DNA of 64,000 nt. It comes from Gnetum montanum. Its lineage: Eukaryota > Streptophyta > Gnetopsida > Gnetales > Gnetaceae. A program made the position numbers and the translations under genes. The DNA lies in the NCBI GenBank assembly GCA_015680685.1, contig MNCI01021461.1, positions 660,784 through 724,783 on the forward strand, given 5' to 3'. Within the stretch, counting starts at the first letter, position 1; each line of letters starts with the position of its first letter. Below the pieces are notes generated by a model that was not told where the DNA came from, made no database searches, and was given only the letters and a program-made list of their open reading frames with translations. Shown one piece after another: positions 47,573-59,340 of this stretch.

Positions 47573-48656
47573 TGTTGACCTTTTAGTATGTCCAAACCCT
47601 AAGGAAAATGAAGAACATAGAATGTTGTGGAATGTGATGGTTTGTAGGGCATTAAGGAGAGGTTAAGAAATGACATCTACAAAGAGATGTCAAAGAGGAG
47701 ACTACAAAGACTTAAGGAAGCATGAACGAGTATGAGGACTAAAAGCTAAATGAAGATGCTCCAGTGATTGAGAGGAAGCTAAATTAGCAAGAGAAAGCCT
47801 AAGGAACCAAAGTTCAAAAGCAAAGAAGATGTCTCCCAAAAGCAAAAGATGTCTTAGCCAAAATGAAGTGGACTCAGAGAATATGTCTCGCAGAAATAGG
47901 AGATGCCTCCTTTCATGAGAAAACATCTCCATAGAGAAGTTCCACTTTTAGTAGAGACATCTCCCCAAATTTGAAGTTAATTTTAAAAAGATGTCACAAT
48001 CTTGAAGGAGAAGTCTACACTAGTTGTTAGATAGCCATTCCATGAACTTTGAGGTATTTTTAGAAACTTTAAGGCTATAATAATACTTCATTCCCTTGGA
48101 TATTGTGCAAGAATTGAACAAACATTGTCACTATCAAATCTATCATTGTATGTTGTACTTGTGTACTTAAATTATCAAATCATTAGCTTGATTATTTATT
48201 GAGTTGTGCTTCAAAGTACAAGGACCTATAATTTAAGTTACATTATTTTATTGTGATTTTGTTTCTCTCTCTTATAGCCTTGCTAGTGTTGATGTGTTGT
48301 CAGGATCCTGTGGGATTGAGTGTTTGTGTAAAGTCAAAACACTTGAGAGGAGCTAAATTTGTAAAGGTTGTGGGATCCTTGAACCACATTATAATCTTGT
48401 TGGGACCTTATGGGGTTGAGTGGTTTCATAGTTACAAAACACTCTAGAGTAGAGCTTAGAGCTTATACAAGTTGTGGTACCCTTCAAACCACTTTTTGAA
48501 AAACAAAGTTTGAAGGTGTGTAAGGAATCTAACCTCTAAGTATGAAATATCCAAGTTAGGGAACCATGTAGATTTTGGGTGTGGTTTTTATGCATATTTA
48601 ACTTTTGGAGGAACCTTCGCCCACACCCTCCCCTCCCCTCCCCTCCCCTCCCCTCA
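47573..48656 (+). mobile_element. 5' LTR of element F (1084 bp)
   Basis: It runs from TGTTGACC to CCCTCA. It carries at least eight variants of aagatgtct/agacatct (47688-47995). It ends in a (CCCCT)n microsatellite. It aligns with 51872-52933 throughout. Confidence 0.9.
48626..48655 (+). repeat. CCCCT microsatellite at the LTR end
   Basis: Five to six copies of ccctc/cccct stand just before the LTR end. The 3' LTR has only a short C-rich run here, so the expansion arose after insertion. Confidence 0.85.
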
Positions 48657-48658
48657 AG

Positions 48659-48671
48659 TGGTATTGGAGCC
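48659..48671 (+). other. Primer binding site, initiator-Met type (element F)
   Basis: TGGTATTGGAGCC follows the LTR end by two bases. It differs from the tRNA-iMet complement TGGTATCAGAGCC at two positions. This is the usual primer of copia elements. Confidence 0.8.
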
Positions 48672-48710
48672 TAGTACTCTTTCTCCTACATCGACTTCCA
48701 AGAATGAACA

Positions 48711-50401
48711 ATGAAGGGTGCATCTTACATAAAGCCATCAATGTTTGATGGGTTTGAATTTGGCTATTGGAAAGCAAGGATTCAAGGCTTCTTTAATTCT
48801 ATGGATTTTGAAGTATGTGAGTCCATCCTTGAAGGCTACACACCACCCATGGATAGTGCTATAAAAGCTATCAAACCCCAAAGAAAATGGACACAAGAAG
48901 AAAAAGATAAGTTCATGTATGATTCTAAAGTTAAAAATTGTTTATATCGTGATTTGAATAAATTAGAATTAAATAGGATATCGAGTTGTAAAATGGCCAA
49001 AGAAATTTGGGAAACTTTAGAGGCCACTTATGAGGGAACATAGATAGGTAATCAATCTAAATTGTTAGTTTTGGAAAGTAAGTACGATAATATTAAGATG
49101 AGAGAGGGAGAAAAGATAAAAGATTATTTTTCTAGAGAAAATGATTTAGTTGTGGCTATTAGGAGCATTGACATGGACTTACCTAAAAATGATGTCATAA
49201 TAAAAATGATTAGGACTTTACAACTAGAACTTAAACCTAAGGTCACTGCAATGGAAGAAATTAGAGATTTTTTTAGTTTTGAAATTTGAAGAGCTTCAAA
49301 GTGGTCTCATTGCTTATGAAATGAACCTCATATGTGAAGGGGCTATTCAAGAAAAATTAATTGTCCTAAAATATACCTCTAAAGAAAAGGAACCTACTAA
49401 ATAAGATGTGGGCAGTGAAGAGGAAAGAGCTCTTCTCTCAAGAAGGTTACAAAGGCTTATGGTAAGAAGATGTAAGAACTCCAATCAGTAAAGATCCAAT
49501 CAATTCAAAGGTAATAAAACACGTAAGAAAAGAAGTACAAATTTTTCAAATTCTAATTTAGATTCTTCTTCCATAGAATATTGGGTATGTGGTGGAAGAG
49601 GCCATGTGGCCTTGGAATGTCCTAGTGATGGCAGGTTGTAGCAAAGAGATAGAAATGATGAGGAGATGAAGAAGAAGAACTTCTACACAAGTTGGAATGA
49701 TGATGAGAAAAGTGAAGAAGAAGTAGATAACTCTACAAGAGATTCTTAGCTCATATGCATGGCACTTACAAATGAAGACTCATTACAAGTTACTGATAAG
49801 CCAAGAGGTAAGTATGATGAGAGGTATAGTGGATTACAAGAAGAAATTCTCATTCTACATTATCTTCTTAGAAAAGTAAAGAAATGCATGAAAAGAGAAC
49901 TATATGAAATTCACAACAAATTTAAAAAAATAAATCTTAGACATAAAGGCTGAGATTCAACAACTAATCCCTTTATATGAAGAATGCAAAAATCTTCAAA
50001 AGGTTCATGAAAACAAGCCTAGCAATGAAAATAAAGTCTCACAAGAAGATACAAGCTCCAACTCAAGCATATTCAATTTTGATAATCCCATTCATGAGGA
50101 GAATTATTTATTTTTTTATGAAAATTGTGGAAGTAAAAAAAATCTTAATTATTCTCATAATAAAATTGATGCATGGTTTTGTCAAAAAGCTCCTAGGAAA
50201 GATATTTTACAAGAAGTACCTAAAAAAGAGAATGAGGGAGATATTGGAAAAGTCCTTACAAAAATGAATGATACAGAATGTGATCAAAACTTCTTTCACA
50301 AAGAAAATGAACAAGCTTGGTCATCATGTAAAAAAAATTATAAAAGAAATTTAAAAGGAAAGGAAGTTCATGATAGAGGACCTCATCTTAAACTTCATTA
50401 G
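48711..50401 (+). pseudogene. gag (element F), copia type
   Basis: The start reads MKGASYIKPSMFDGFEFGYWKARI. The UBN2-like Gag domain follows (FFNSMDFEV, EEKDKFMYDSKVKNCL, IWETLEATYEGT), with a TAG at about 49041. MREGEKIKDYFSREND and MIRTLQLELKPKVTAMEEI lead to a frameshift in a T run near 49275. A zinc knuckle at about 49570-49625 reads WVCGGRGHVALEC; its first Cys appears changed to Tyr. A C-terminal part from about 49750 (MALTNEDS, a frameshift near 49930, then LDIKAEIQQLIPLYEECKNLQKVHENKP) stays open to the TAG at 50401. That tail is the coiled, Lys/Glu-rich region typical of the second half of long copia Gag proteins. No protease follows. Confidence 0.85.
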
Positions 50402-51856
50402 TCTTTTGCATCTTAATTACAAGCAAGGTAAGTAATGGTAAGTGTAGATTAGACTATATTAGTTTATGATAGATTTAAAATTTTTTAATGAAAAATCATC
50501 TTTTGGATTCTTAATTATAATGTATTAGTTTAAAACCCTTAGATGTAATTAATGGACCAAAAGCATTTTTATTGAATTTTCCTTATTGATTAAACATATA
50601 TGTCTTATCATCCAGTTTCTTTTTAATGTATAAAATTTGAAGAATTTGACTTGACACCCTTAAATTCCTATATCCTCTAAGAAAGAAATCATTTCTAAAG
50701 GTATTCCTTGTTAATTATTTGGGAAGAAATTACATCTTCATTGTTGAAAGGATGCTCTAATGAGAGACCTTAGTCTTCACACTTGATCTTAGAATTTCAA
50801 TGCAGGATGAAGATCCTAAAATGCTAAAGGAAGAATAAAAATCTCTCTACAATAGATGCATGATGACCAAAGAGACTAGGAAGAAAGACAAGTATGTAGG
50901 GGGAGCCTATACCTCATCAACATTTATCATCTCATAGGCCACTAGTGTATGGGAAGTCTTTTGAGACTTTTACCAAAAGACACTCAAGTAGCAAGAATTT
51001 TCACTCCAACACCCATAGCTAAAAATGAACAAGGAAATGACTATTCATTTTAAATTATGGAAAATTATTCAAGGTAACATTATGTTTTGATCAAGACATC
51101 TTTTGAACATTTTACCTTGTGATGTGTTTCTTGGTGTTGGTATTCAAAATTGACATGGTTGTATACAAATTGCTTAATAAGAATATCTTTAGTTGTTCTT
51201 GAGAGCTTTAGCATAATTTGTATTGCTCTACTCTTTCTTGTTGGATTTGCATTCCTTATCCTTTTATTGATATTTCAAAATAAAAATAATATTGAATGAT
51301 TATAGACTCATGAGATACTTGATACTAATGGCTTATTGGTTTGGAGATAGGTTACATGCTCTTCAAAGGTTAAAATTTGGTCTTCAATAATTGGTTTGAA
51401 ATTATCTTGGGCATTAATTAGAAGGCTTGGCTTAGTTGTGTTTGGATTAGTTGTGTCTAATTAATTTTAACTTTCTTTATGAATAGATAAAAGGTAGCTC
51501 TTAATGAAATGTGGTTCTTCATCATCAGCTTATGAATTCAATACTTAATGATGTGTATTCTTTAATTGATATTCATCATGTTTTTTTCCTTAACTAATTA
51601 GTTGTAATGAATTGTAGCTATGATGAAACTTTATTTAGAATTATAGTTGGTTCTCATTAGTTTCCTACCTCTTTTTAGGTGTTTTCCAAAAAGGGGAAGA
51701 GAATAGACTATATAATTGATATATTTTTATGCTATGTTAATGGATTATACTTTGCTATATCTATATATATACATTTATGTCATTTAACTTTCACATATCT
51801 CTATGCAATATTTAATTGGGATATACTTGCCCATTTTCTTATGTTTTGGAAATCAC
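50402..51856 (+). other. Non-coding tail of element F
   Basis: No retroviral enzyme motif is visible on either strand. It is AT-rich and has no tandem structure that I can see. It ends in the polypurine tract. Confidence 0.7.
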
Positions 51857-51870
51857 CACAAAGAGGGAGA
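51857..51870 (+). other. Polypurine tract (element F)
   Basis: cacaaagagggaga, followed by T and the LTR start TGTTAACC: the classical copia arrangement. Confidence 0.85.
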
Positions 51871-51871
51871 T

Positions 51872-52933
51872 TGTTAACCTTTAGGTATGTCAAAACCTTA
51901 AGGAAAATGGAGAACATAGAATTTTGTGGAATGTGATGTTTTATATGGCATTAAGAAGAGCTTGGAAAATGACATCTATATTTCAAAGAGAAGACTACAA
52001 GGACTTAAGGGATCATGAATGAGTACGAGGACTAGAAGCGAAATGAAGATGTTCTAGTGATCAAAAGTAAGATAAATCAGCAAGAGGGAGCCTAAGAAAC
52101 CAAAGTTCAAAAGCTAAGAAGATGCCTTGGCGAAAGTGAAGTGGACTGAGAGAAGATGTCTCCTAAAAATAGGAGATGTTTCCTTTCATGAGAAGATGTC
52201 TCCATAGAGGTGTCCCACTTTTAGTAGAGATGTCTCCCTAGATTTGAAGTTAATTTCAAAGAGACATTTCAATCTTGAAGGAGACGTCTAGACTAGCCAT
52301 TGCACAAATTCTCAAGTATTTTTGAAAACTTCAAGGCTATAAGAAGACTTCATTCTCTTAAGTATTGTGCAAGAATTGAGCAAGCTTTGTTACTATAAAA
52401 TCTATCATTGTATATTGTACTTGTGTACTTTAGTTTTCAAATCATTTGCTTGATTATTTGTTGAGTTGTGCTTCAAAGTACAAGGACCTATAATTTAAGC
52501 TACATTCTTTTCTTATGATTTTGTTTCTCTCTCTTGTAGCCCTTCCTACAAGAAGGCATCATCATTGAGCTTGTTGGGATCTTATGGGATTGAGTATTTA
52601 TGTAGTGTTAAAACACTTTGGAGCAAAGATCAATTTGCAAAGGCTATGGGATCCTTGAAACCACATTCTAAGCTTATTGGGACCTTATGTAATTGAGTGA
52701 TTTGATGGTGAAAAAATACTCCAAAGTGAAGATTAGAGCTTGTATATGGTGTGGTACCCTTCAAATCACTTTTTGAGAAACAAAGTCCAAAGGTTTGTAA
52801 AGAAGCTACCCTTCGAGTGTGGAGTACCCAAGTTGGGGAACCACATAAATCTTGGGTGTGGTTTTATGGCTATTTAATTTTTTTTTGAGGAACTTATTTA
52901 TTCCCCCCACCCTCTCTAAGTTCTAGGTCCTCA
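51872..52933 (+). mobile_element. 3' LTR of element F (1062 bp)
   Basis: It runs from TGTTAACC to GTCCTCA, followed by the target duplication ACCAT. It carries the same agatgtct-type phrases as the 5' copy (52120-52270). Confidence 0.9.
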
Positions 52934-53047
52934 ACCATCTTGTTCATGTTTGCAACCTACACACATAATACTAAAAACATACACTTGATTTCAAAAAAAG
53001 TTATAATCAAGAATATATAAATATTTCTAGATAATTCACCAATGTCC
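52934..53047 (-). other. Leader and first gag codons of element E
   Basis: The gag start ATG is at 52947-52945 on the minus strand, preceded by about 100 bases of leader up to the primer site. A phrase tgtgtgtag just before the start could be a splice acceptor, but this is speculative. Confidence 0.6.
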
Positions 53048-53066
53048 TCCCTAGCAATGGCACCAA
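53048..53066 (-). other. Primer binding site, tRNA-Asp type (element E)
   Basis: On the minus strand the LTR end CTATCA is followed by TTGGTGCCATTGCTAGGGA, the Athila tRNA-Asp primer site with few changes. It is the best preserved of the three such sites in the window. Confidence 0.85.
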
Positions 53067-54028
53067 TGATAGGGGTTTCATTGATTTTGAACTAATGGAA
53101 TTTATCATACAAATCATGTGCGATCTTGTCGTAAGCTTTGAGGATTATGTTAAGAGTATTGCCAAGAACACTCATGTATATCTTTGCATTCAAGAAATGT
53201 AAAAGATACTATGATACATATGATATAGTTAAAACTTTTGTCACCATGGTGAGAGAGAGAAAATATTTATAATTTCATATGTTATAATTTTTATAGATTT
53301 CTAAATGATAAGAAATAAAGAAATAATGAACACACACACATTGTAATCCCTCCTAGGAATTGGCACAATGCTCCTATTGCAATCCCTCATGGGGATAGGT
53401 GCAACACCATATATAAAATGAAAATGAAATGTAAATAAAATGGTTGTTAGTTATAATCTCAATGGCCTAACACCATTTCATACAGTTATGAGCTCCTTGG
53501 GTAAGGGTGAATCATCATAGCTTATGAAAATGGAAAACAAGTATATATATAAATATTTTTATATTTTAAGTATTTTATAATTTTTTGGTGTTTCAATGTT
53601 TAAGACATCAATGCTAAAAATGAGGAAAAATCATAAGCTTTATTTACCATGCAAACACTAGACTTTATATTGACCAAATGATTATGGGCTACATAAGCAT
53701 GGTAGCAGTTTAATAGAGTCTAGCCATACTCATAAAAGAAATGACTCAAAACATAGACAAAACAAGGAAGAAATCAACTTACCCAAAGAAGGAAGATCTC
53801 TTCACATGTAATTAGATGCCAAAAGCTAAATTAAAATGCTTAAACTCAAGTTGTTAAGTATGAGAGCTCATCTTAAGTATTTATAGTTTTTGTGACATAA
53901 CGACAAAGGTTCACTAAAGCCTAGGTGTTAATGGAGACTTTTCAATGCAACCTAGGAATCCAAAGAATACACTAGATGAGGTAGGTGAGAAACATGGCCA
54001 AACTAGGCTACCAAGGAGGGTGCATCAG
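53067..54028 (-). mobile_element. 5' LTR of element E (about 962 bp)
   Basis: On the minus strand it starts TGATGCACCC (54028) and ends CCCCTATCA (53067). A TATA box (ctataaatac on the minus strand, about 53886-53877) lies about 140 bases from the start, the same spacing as in the LTRs of C and D. The start is set by this analogy and is less sure than the end. Confidence 0.7.
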
Positions 54029-54342
54029 CAACCCTACATTGATGTAAGGTTATTAGCTCATTCCTTTCTCATACACTTTGCTCACTTTTTTAGATGAAAG
54101 TTGGGATATCAAGGAACATGTCAAGAGATTTCAAAGGTCTTTGAATGAGGCCAAAAACATCTTGGGGAGCTTGAAACATACACCAAATCAAAAAATATGA
54201 AATGGAAAGCTAGGATGCAAACTTCGGAGATAGAACCTTAACCATGCACTCAAAAATCACAAACACATGGTGTATAAAATACATCCTAAATCTATGGCTT
54301 ACAATTAAATTTAAAAATACCATTGGATGAAATATTAGTTGG
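54029..54342. other. Unassigned stretch between two divergent LTRs
   Basis: About 314 bases between the LTR of element E (minus) and that of element D (plus). No gene or repeat is recognised. Confidence 0.5.
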
Positions 54343-55218
54343 TGATAAAACCTATTTTTAATAGGCTACAATGTCATATTTATGATATTACATCTATGAT
54401 ATTGTATCTACAACATCGTAGCTTTACATACATCATCATTGATGTGATGTAGTGGGTCTTGGTCATCCCTATAAATACCGACACTTAGTTACATTCAACA
54501 AATGAACCTTAATTAAAATCTTAGGGAAACTCTTGTAGTTTTTTTCATAGTTTATACTTATTGATAGAGTAAATACCAGTAGTATGGTGTTTAACCATTG
54601 AATGAAATCTTTATTCGAGTGGATTGTACTTGGGCATAGTTCATGAATAAAAATAAAGATCAAGATTGTTTTTCACCATTGTAACATTACACTTAGTTTC
54701 TTTGTTTTACTTAGTCCTTTACATTTCTTAAGTACTTTATTTTTCCATGATCATTAGTGAGGCGAAATGAGTATGACTGGTTTCTAGTGTATAAGTGTAA
54801 TCTTCTAGTAATCCTAGTAGTGTTATTCATTGGTTCACCTAGTAGTATAAAACTTAGTAACTTAGTAATGATTAAATGAGCCAAAGACATGTATGACAAG
54901 ATAAGAACGGTTGCTCATCATTATAGGATAAAATAGATTTACATTTCTATTATCATTTAGATATAGATTTTATTCTCATCTCTTGTTATGAATACACTTA
55001 GGAGTAACATGAGTCTATAACAATAGTATATTACATGCCTTACTTAGATTTAAATCATACACTTGCACTTCACTAACTTGAAATAAGAAGACAATGATCA
55101 CAAATTAATTATCAACTTCTAGCATAATTAAATTCTTCATTTTTTGAATTACAATTTGGTCATGCATGAACACTTGTGACTTATATGGTAGAGTGTTGGA
55201 ATAGCTAGTTGCTCATCA
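54343..55218 (+). mobile_element. 5' LTR of element D (876 bp)
   Basis: It starts TGATAAAACC and ends TCATCA. A TATA box (tataaata, 54470-54477) lies 127 bases in. Length, ends and TATA spacing match the 3' LTR of C. Sequence identity over the middle is low, so it is a related subfamily or very old. Confidence 0.7.
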
Positions 55219-55237
55219 TTGGCATCATTGCCAAAGA
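55219..55237 (+). other. Primer binding site, tRNA-Asp type (element D)
   Basis: TTGGCATCATTGCCAAAGA directly follows TCATCA. The mismatches to the tRNA-Asp complement are all G-to-A or C-to-T. Confidence 0.7.
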
Positions 55238-55369
55238 TGTGTTAATGTTTGCTTAGTAGTTGGTTTTATAGAGTTCATTGTATTAAAAATTACAAACATT
55301 ATCTTCCATACTTGAATTAATCCTTTTAACACACACACACGTTCACTTAAAAGTGCTAAAAATAGAATA

Positions 55370-57270
55370 TGGCTTCTACACTTAAGGAAAAGTCACATCT
55401 ACCAAAGAAACTTATAAGAGTTATGACAAGGAATATAATGAAGAAGATGAAGTGCATCCATGAAAACTAGAATTTCATATGCTCATATAGATCCATACTA
55501 TCTTGATTTCATGTTTATCTTCCACCAAGATGAATAGCTAAGGGAGAGAGATTTGTAGGGCAACATTGTTTGGCCTCTTAAATGTTCGATACCATCAATG
55601 CTATAAGCAATATTAAAGAGGTTGAAGCTTGACCATGCACAAGAAGAATACCATGACTAGGTCATAGCAACCTATAGAAGCATAAGTAAGAAGGAATATC
55701 ACCACTAAGATAAGACATGAGAATAAGGAAAGAAAGTAACTCATAATGTTGTCCTAAAAGAAATAAATGATGATACATTTCTAATGGAAAAAATTCACCA
55801 AACTCATGAATCTGATTCACAAATACCTATCATCCATCTAGAAGAACCTATCAAAATACAATTGTATTTAGGCCTTACAAAAATACCTAAGAGAGATGTA
55901 GAAGACTCCAAACCTAGGCAAATCTCAAGGCCTAAAGTGTTCAGAGAACCATAAGAAAATGAATCATAAATTCATAGAAGGAGAACTAGTTGGCATCATT
56001 ATTTAACTACTTTCTCTTCATCCTCATGATCATCAGTAGAATCCTACAAGTGAAAAAGAATATCAAGAGACTATGAAAGGGAAAGACAAAGAGACCATAA
56101 GAGACATGAATATTGAAGAAGGTATCCTGATGATGAAGAAGATGACTATGAATAATGAAGAGATAAGATCAGACATGAAGAAAGGGAACTACATTATGAG
56201 CATCAAAGGGATCACACCTACAATAGAGTTTATGAATATAAAGATCATGAAGAACCCCTACTAGCCACTCACAAAAAGAATAGCAGTGTATATCCCTACC
56301 AAGCACATAAGGAATAGTCACATCAAGAGACTAGAAATTAATAACATTTTCAAATTTGAAGGTGGATATAATGCAGATCCAAAACATCACCTCCAAGTAT
56401 TCCATGGTGCCTATGTTCTTCAGAACATTGGAAATGATTAGTAGAAATTCAAGTTGTTTCCTAGAACACTCATCAAAGAAGTAGAGAGGTGGTATAGATT
56501 CTTAGAACTAGAACCCATGCAAAGATGAAGTACCATGCTTGACTTTTCTAATGACAAATATCAAACCCATTCAAGAGTATTCAATTTAAGGAAAAAAATC
56601 CAGAGATGGAAATAAGAGACACATGAATCCCTTGACACAACAATGGACAAGTATTATTCATTACTTCATAGATGCCTAGGCCATCAATTTTCTTAAAGGG
56701 AACAACTAAGGCATATTATTGATGCATTAAGGAACAAGGCCATCATTACTTCATAGATGCCTGGGCCATCAATTTAGGGTATATGCCCAAGGAAAATTAT
56801 AAGAAATGACAACTCATTGAATTCAAAAATTAATAGACAAGTTGGCCAAAAAAGAAGGAGAATTAAAGAAAAGGAAATTAACAGAAGAATACAATTGAGA
56901 TCCTACAATAAGGAAAAGAAATGTTAGAATAGGTGATAGACAAAAAGATGAAACTTTTGAGAATGTCATTCAAAAGAAGACTCTACCCATTTAAAAATCA
57001 ATCAAGGATGTTACAACAAAGGTAGAGAAAATGTGGGACTCAGTGGATGAAAAATTTGCTATTACACTTAAGACAGTAGAGGAAAGGACTGAATAAGCTC
57101 TAAATAAGAATAAAGAAAAGAAGAGATAATAGATGAGATAACTACAAACATAAAGGAACCGTTGTTCTAGTTGAAGAATTAACAAACTCCAATTTAGAAG
57201 ATGAAGAAGGATGCAAAGTGTGCCAATATGAACATCCTAAGGGATGTTGCCTTGTCATGGTCCACTTGTA
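55370..57270 (+). pseudogene. gag (element D), broken
   Basis: A charged stretch at 56065-56270 (KDKETIRDMN or, in another frame, DYERERQRDHKRHEY) corresponds to the charged stretch in C. The capsid part at 56350-56830 reads FKFEGGYNADPKHHLQVFHGAYVLQNIG, LFPRTLIKEVERWYRFLELEP and DKYYSLLHRCLGHQF. It aligns with C at about 5890-6260. A 36-base phrase is duplicated with a period of about 86 bases (56659 and 56745). Lys/Glu-rich sequence follows. Stops and shifts are frequent. Confidence 0.75.
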
Positions 57271-57929
57271 AGACATTAGGGCATACATGCTCAATTTGAA
57301 ATTTGTCAAGAATAGATGCCAAGACAATTACCCTATCCACAAGGTAACTTCCGATAGCCTTATCAACCATCATGCTATTCAAATAGAGCCTATCCTTAAC
57401 AACAAGAGCAATACCAGTAGTAGTGGCAACAACTACAAGCATGAGGGATGGCCCCACCAAGGTAGCAATATCCATATAGGTAACCATACCCTTATGGATG
57501 TTACAGTCAACATCCAATCTCTCTTGGAAATTCTTCAATCCATACTCATTCTCACTACTATCCACTAGAATATTACAAATTCACTACTTCACGAATGGAT
57601 CCCAATCCTTATGCACATCAACCAACAGCTGGTTCATCAATCCAACCTTCTAATTCCTTACCACCAGTACCACCACATGTTATGCAAGAAGAACTATCAT
57701 CACAACCTTAGCATAGAAGTCCTACAAGGGCAGTGAATATATAGAAAGAGGATTATACCAACAAAACTAAAGGGAAATCTAGGAAATGTCCTTTCTTCAA
57801 GACAAGTCTAGAAAATGCTAGTAGAACAAGGACTTCATCCAGATAAGTTTTTCCTATGATAGATCCTCCTACAAACATCATGCTTCCATGACAATCAAAT
57901 CAAGAGATTACAACTATCATGCTAACTGA
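57271..57929 (+). other. gag to protease linker (element D)
   Basis: Gln/Asn/Ser/Pro-rich when read in the plus frames, as in the corresponding part of C (6890-7430). No domain is recognised. Confidence 0.4.
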
Positions 57930-58370
57930 TACAATATTAGACTACATAAAATTAGAAACTCTACCTAACAAAAGAATAGATCCTAGAAATCCTTTGATTT
58001 ATTTTCAAATTTTTGGACATTCATCATGTAGGGCTCTACTAGACTCAAGTTGATATCTCAAGAAACATACAAGGCATGAAACATACCTTCATTAAAGAAG
58101 GTCAACATAAGACTAAAGCTTGTAGATCATTCATTCACTATTATTTTTGGAAATATAGAAGATATGGTGACCACAATCAATGGGTAGTCTTATTTGATAG
58201 ATTTTCATGTGAGCGATGTGAAGAATGATGACAAGAAATTTCCTATCATTATTGGGAGAGCATGGCCTAGCACAATTGATGCGAAGTTAGGAATGAGAGA
58301 CTTATCCTTTGAAATTTTCAAGGAAGATGAGCAAGGAGCCATATATACACTATGAATTTCATGCATTGCT
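57930..58370 (+). pseudogene. Aspartic protease (element D), broken
   Basis: LPNKRIDPRNPLIYFQIFGHSSCRALLDSS aligns with the active-site block of C, with the DTG triplet lost. At about 58245-58330 the phrase IIGRAWPSTIDAKLGMRDLSFEIFKED corresponds to the second block. Three frame changes can be seen between them. Confidence 0.65.
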
Positions 58371-58614
58371 AATGATAAAGAAGGATGTAGTTGTGGAATG
58401 AAACTTTAAAATGTCAACATGATCCTTACACTAGCCCATAACAAATGTGATAAACAAGTGTATGTATAAGAAGAGGCAATGACCACTAAAACAAAAGATA
58501 CCCAATGGTTAAGAGATGATAGCATAAAACTACCAAAAATATTCATAGAAACACCTACTTCACTTATTAACTCCTCCAAGAAAATGGCCCAAAATAAGTA
58601 CTTATAAAAGGATA

Positions 58615-58930
58615 TCCTAAATCATGATCATACATGAACAAGAAGTAGTAAACATGGAGACTCGATACCTGAAATTAAGAGTAAACAAGAAAGCATAGAT
58701 GGATCCTTGGAAATAGGAAGACTATCAAGTCCAACAAAATATATATCTCCAAAAAATTCAGAATTTGATTATCCTAAATCATGATCATACATCAACAAGA
58801 AGTAGTAAACATGGAGACTTGATAGCTGAAATTAAGAGTAAACAAGAAAACATAGATGAATCCTTGGAAATAGGAAGACTATCAAGTCCAATAGAATATA
58901 TATCTCCAAAAGATCAAAATTTGATTATCA
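58615..58930 (+). repeat. Tandem duplication of 157 bp
   Basis: Two adjacent copies, 58615-58771 and 58772-58930, begin tcctaaatcatgatcatac. They are much more alike than any other repeat here, with about ten differences by eye. The duplication is therefore recent compared with the decay of the host element. It lies in the sequence after protease of element D. Confidence 0.9.
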
Positions 58931-59089
58931 TAAATGTTACATGAGATAATAAACAAAGATCTAAATTAGAAAGGATGATAAATAAGAAACCTAGAGTGTA
59001 TGATTTGGGAGATCTAGGATCCATTTTCCAAATAGTCATCCATGAGTTTAGATGTGGGTGAGATGCCCTATCTTGACTTAGCAATTGAT

Positions 59090-59340
59090 AAGTGTTTTTC
59101 AACTTTTTTGTTTGTTATTTTTTGGTTTCTAATTTTTTGTTATACTTTTTACCCTTTTTACCAATGTTTCATGTTCTTTAATATATTTTCCATTCTTTTA
59201 TACTTTTCTCATTTCTTAATCATTTTCTATTATTTGATATCTTTTAAATATTTTCTACATTTTTACATTCTTATTATCTTTCACTATTCTTATCATTTTT
59301 CTATGATTTTTCATCATCTTCCTTGTACATATTTTTGTTG
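59090..59340 (+). other. T-rich tract downstream of the lost integrase (element D)
   Basis: About 250 bases of T-rich sequence with few purines, as in C at 11145-11330. The long open frame it contains is a composition artefact rich in Phe/Ile/Leu/Tyr. Confidence 0.6.

Larger units (their letters stand above)
47573..52933 (+). mobile_element. Element F: gag-only copia-type retrotransposon
   Basis: A complete insertion of 5,361 bases: LTRs 47573-48656 and 51872-52933, primer site 48659-48671, gag 48711-50401 and polypurine tract 51857-51870. The flanking 5-bp duplication is ACCAT (47568-47572 and 52934-52938). It sits in the first codons of the element E gag. After gag there are about 1.4 kb without any protease, integrase, RT or RNase H motif, so it is non-autonomous, of the TR-GAG type. 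Element G is a second family member. The LTRs are clearly diverged from each other, so the insertion is old. Confidence 0.93.
44650..54028 (-). mobile_element. Element E: Athila-like Ty3/gypsy, minus strand, truncated
   Basis: Read on the minus strand, this element has a 5' LTR (54028 to 53067), a tRNA-Asp-type primer site (53066-53048), a leader, gag starting at 52947 and interrupted after five codons by element F, the rest of gag (47572 to about 45420) and a poorly readable protease-like stretch. No RT or integrase and no 3' LTR is found, so the 3' half is missing. The left limit is approximate. Confidence 0.75.
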
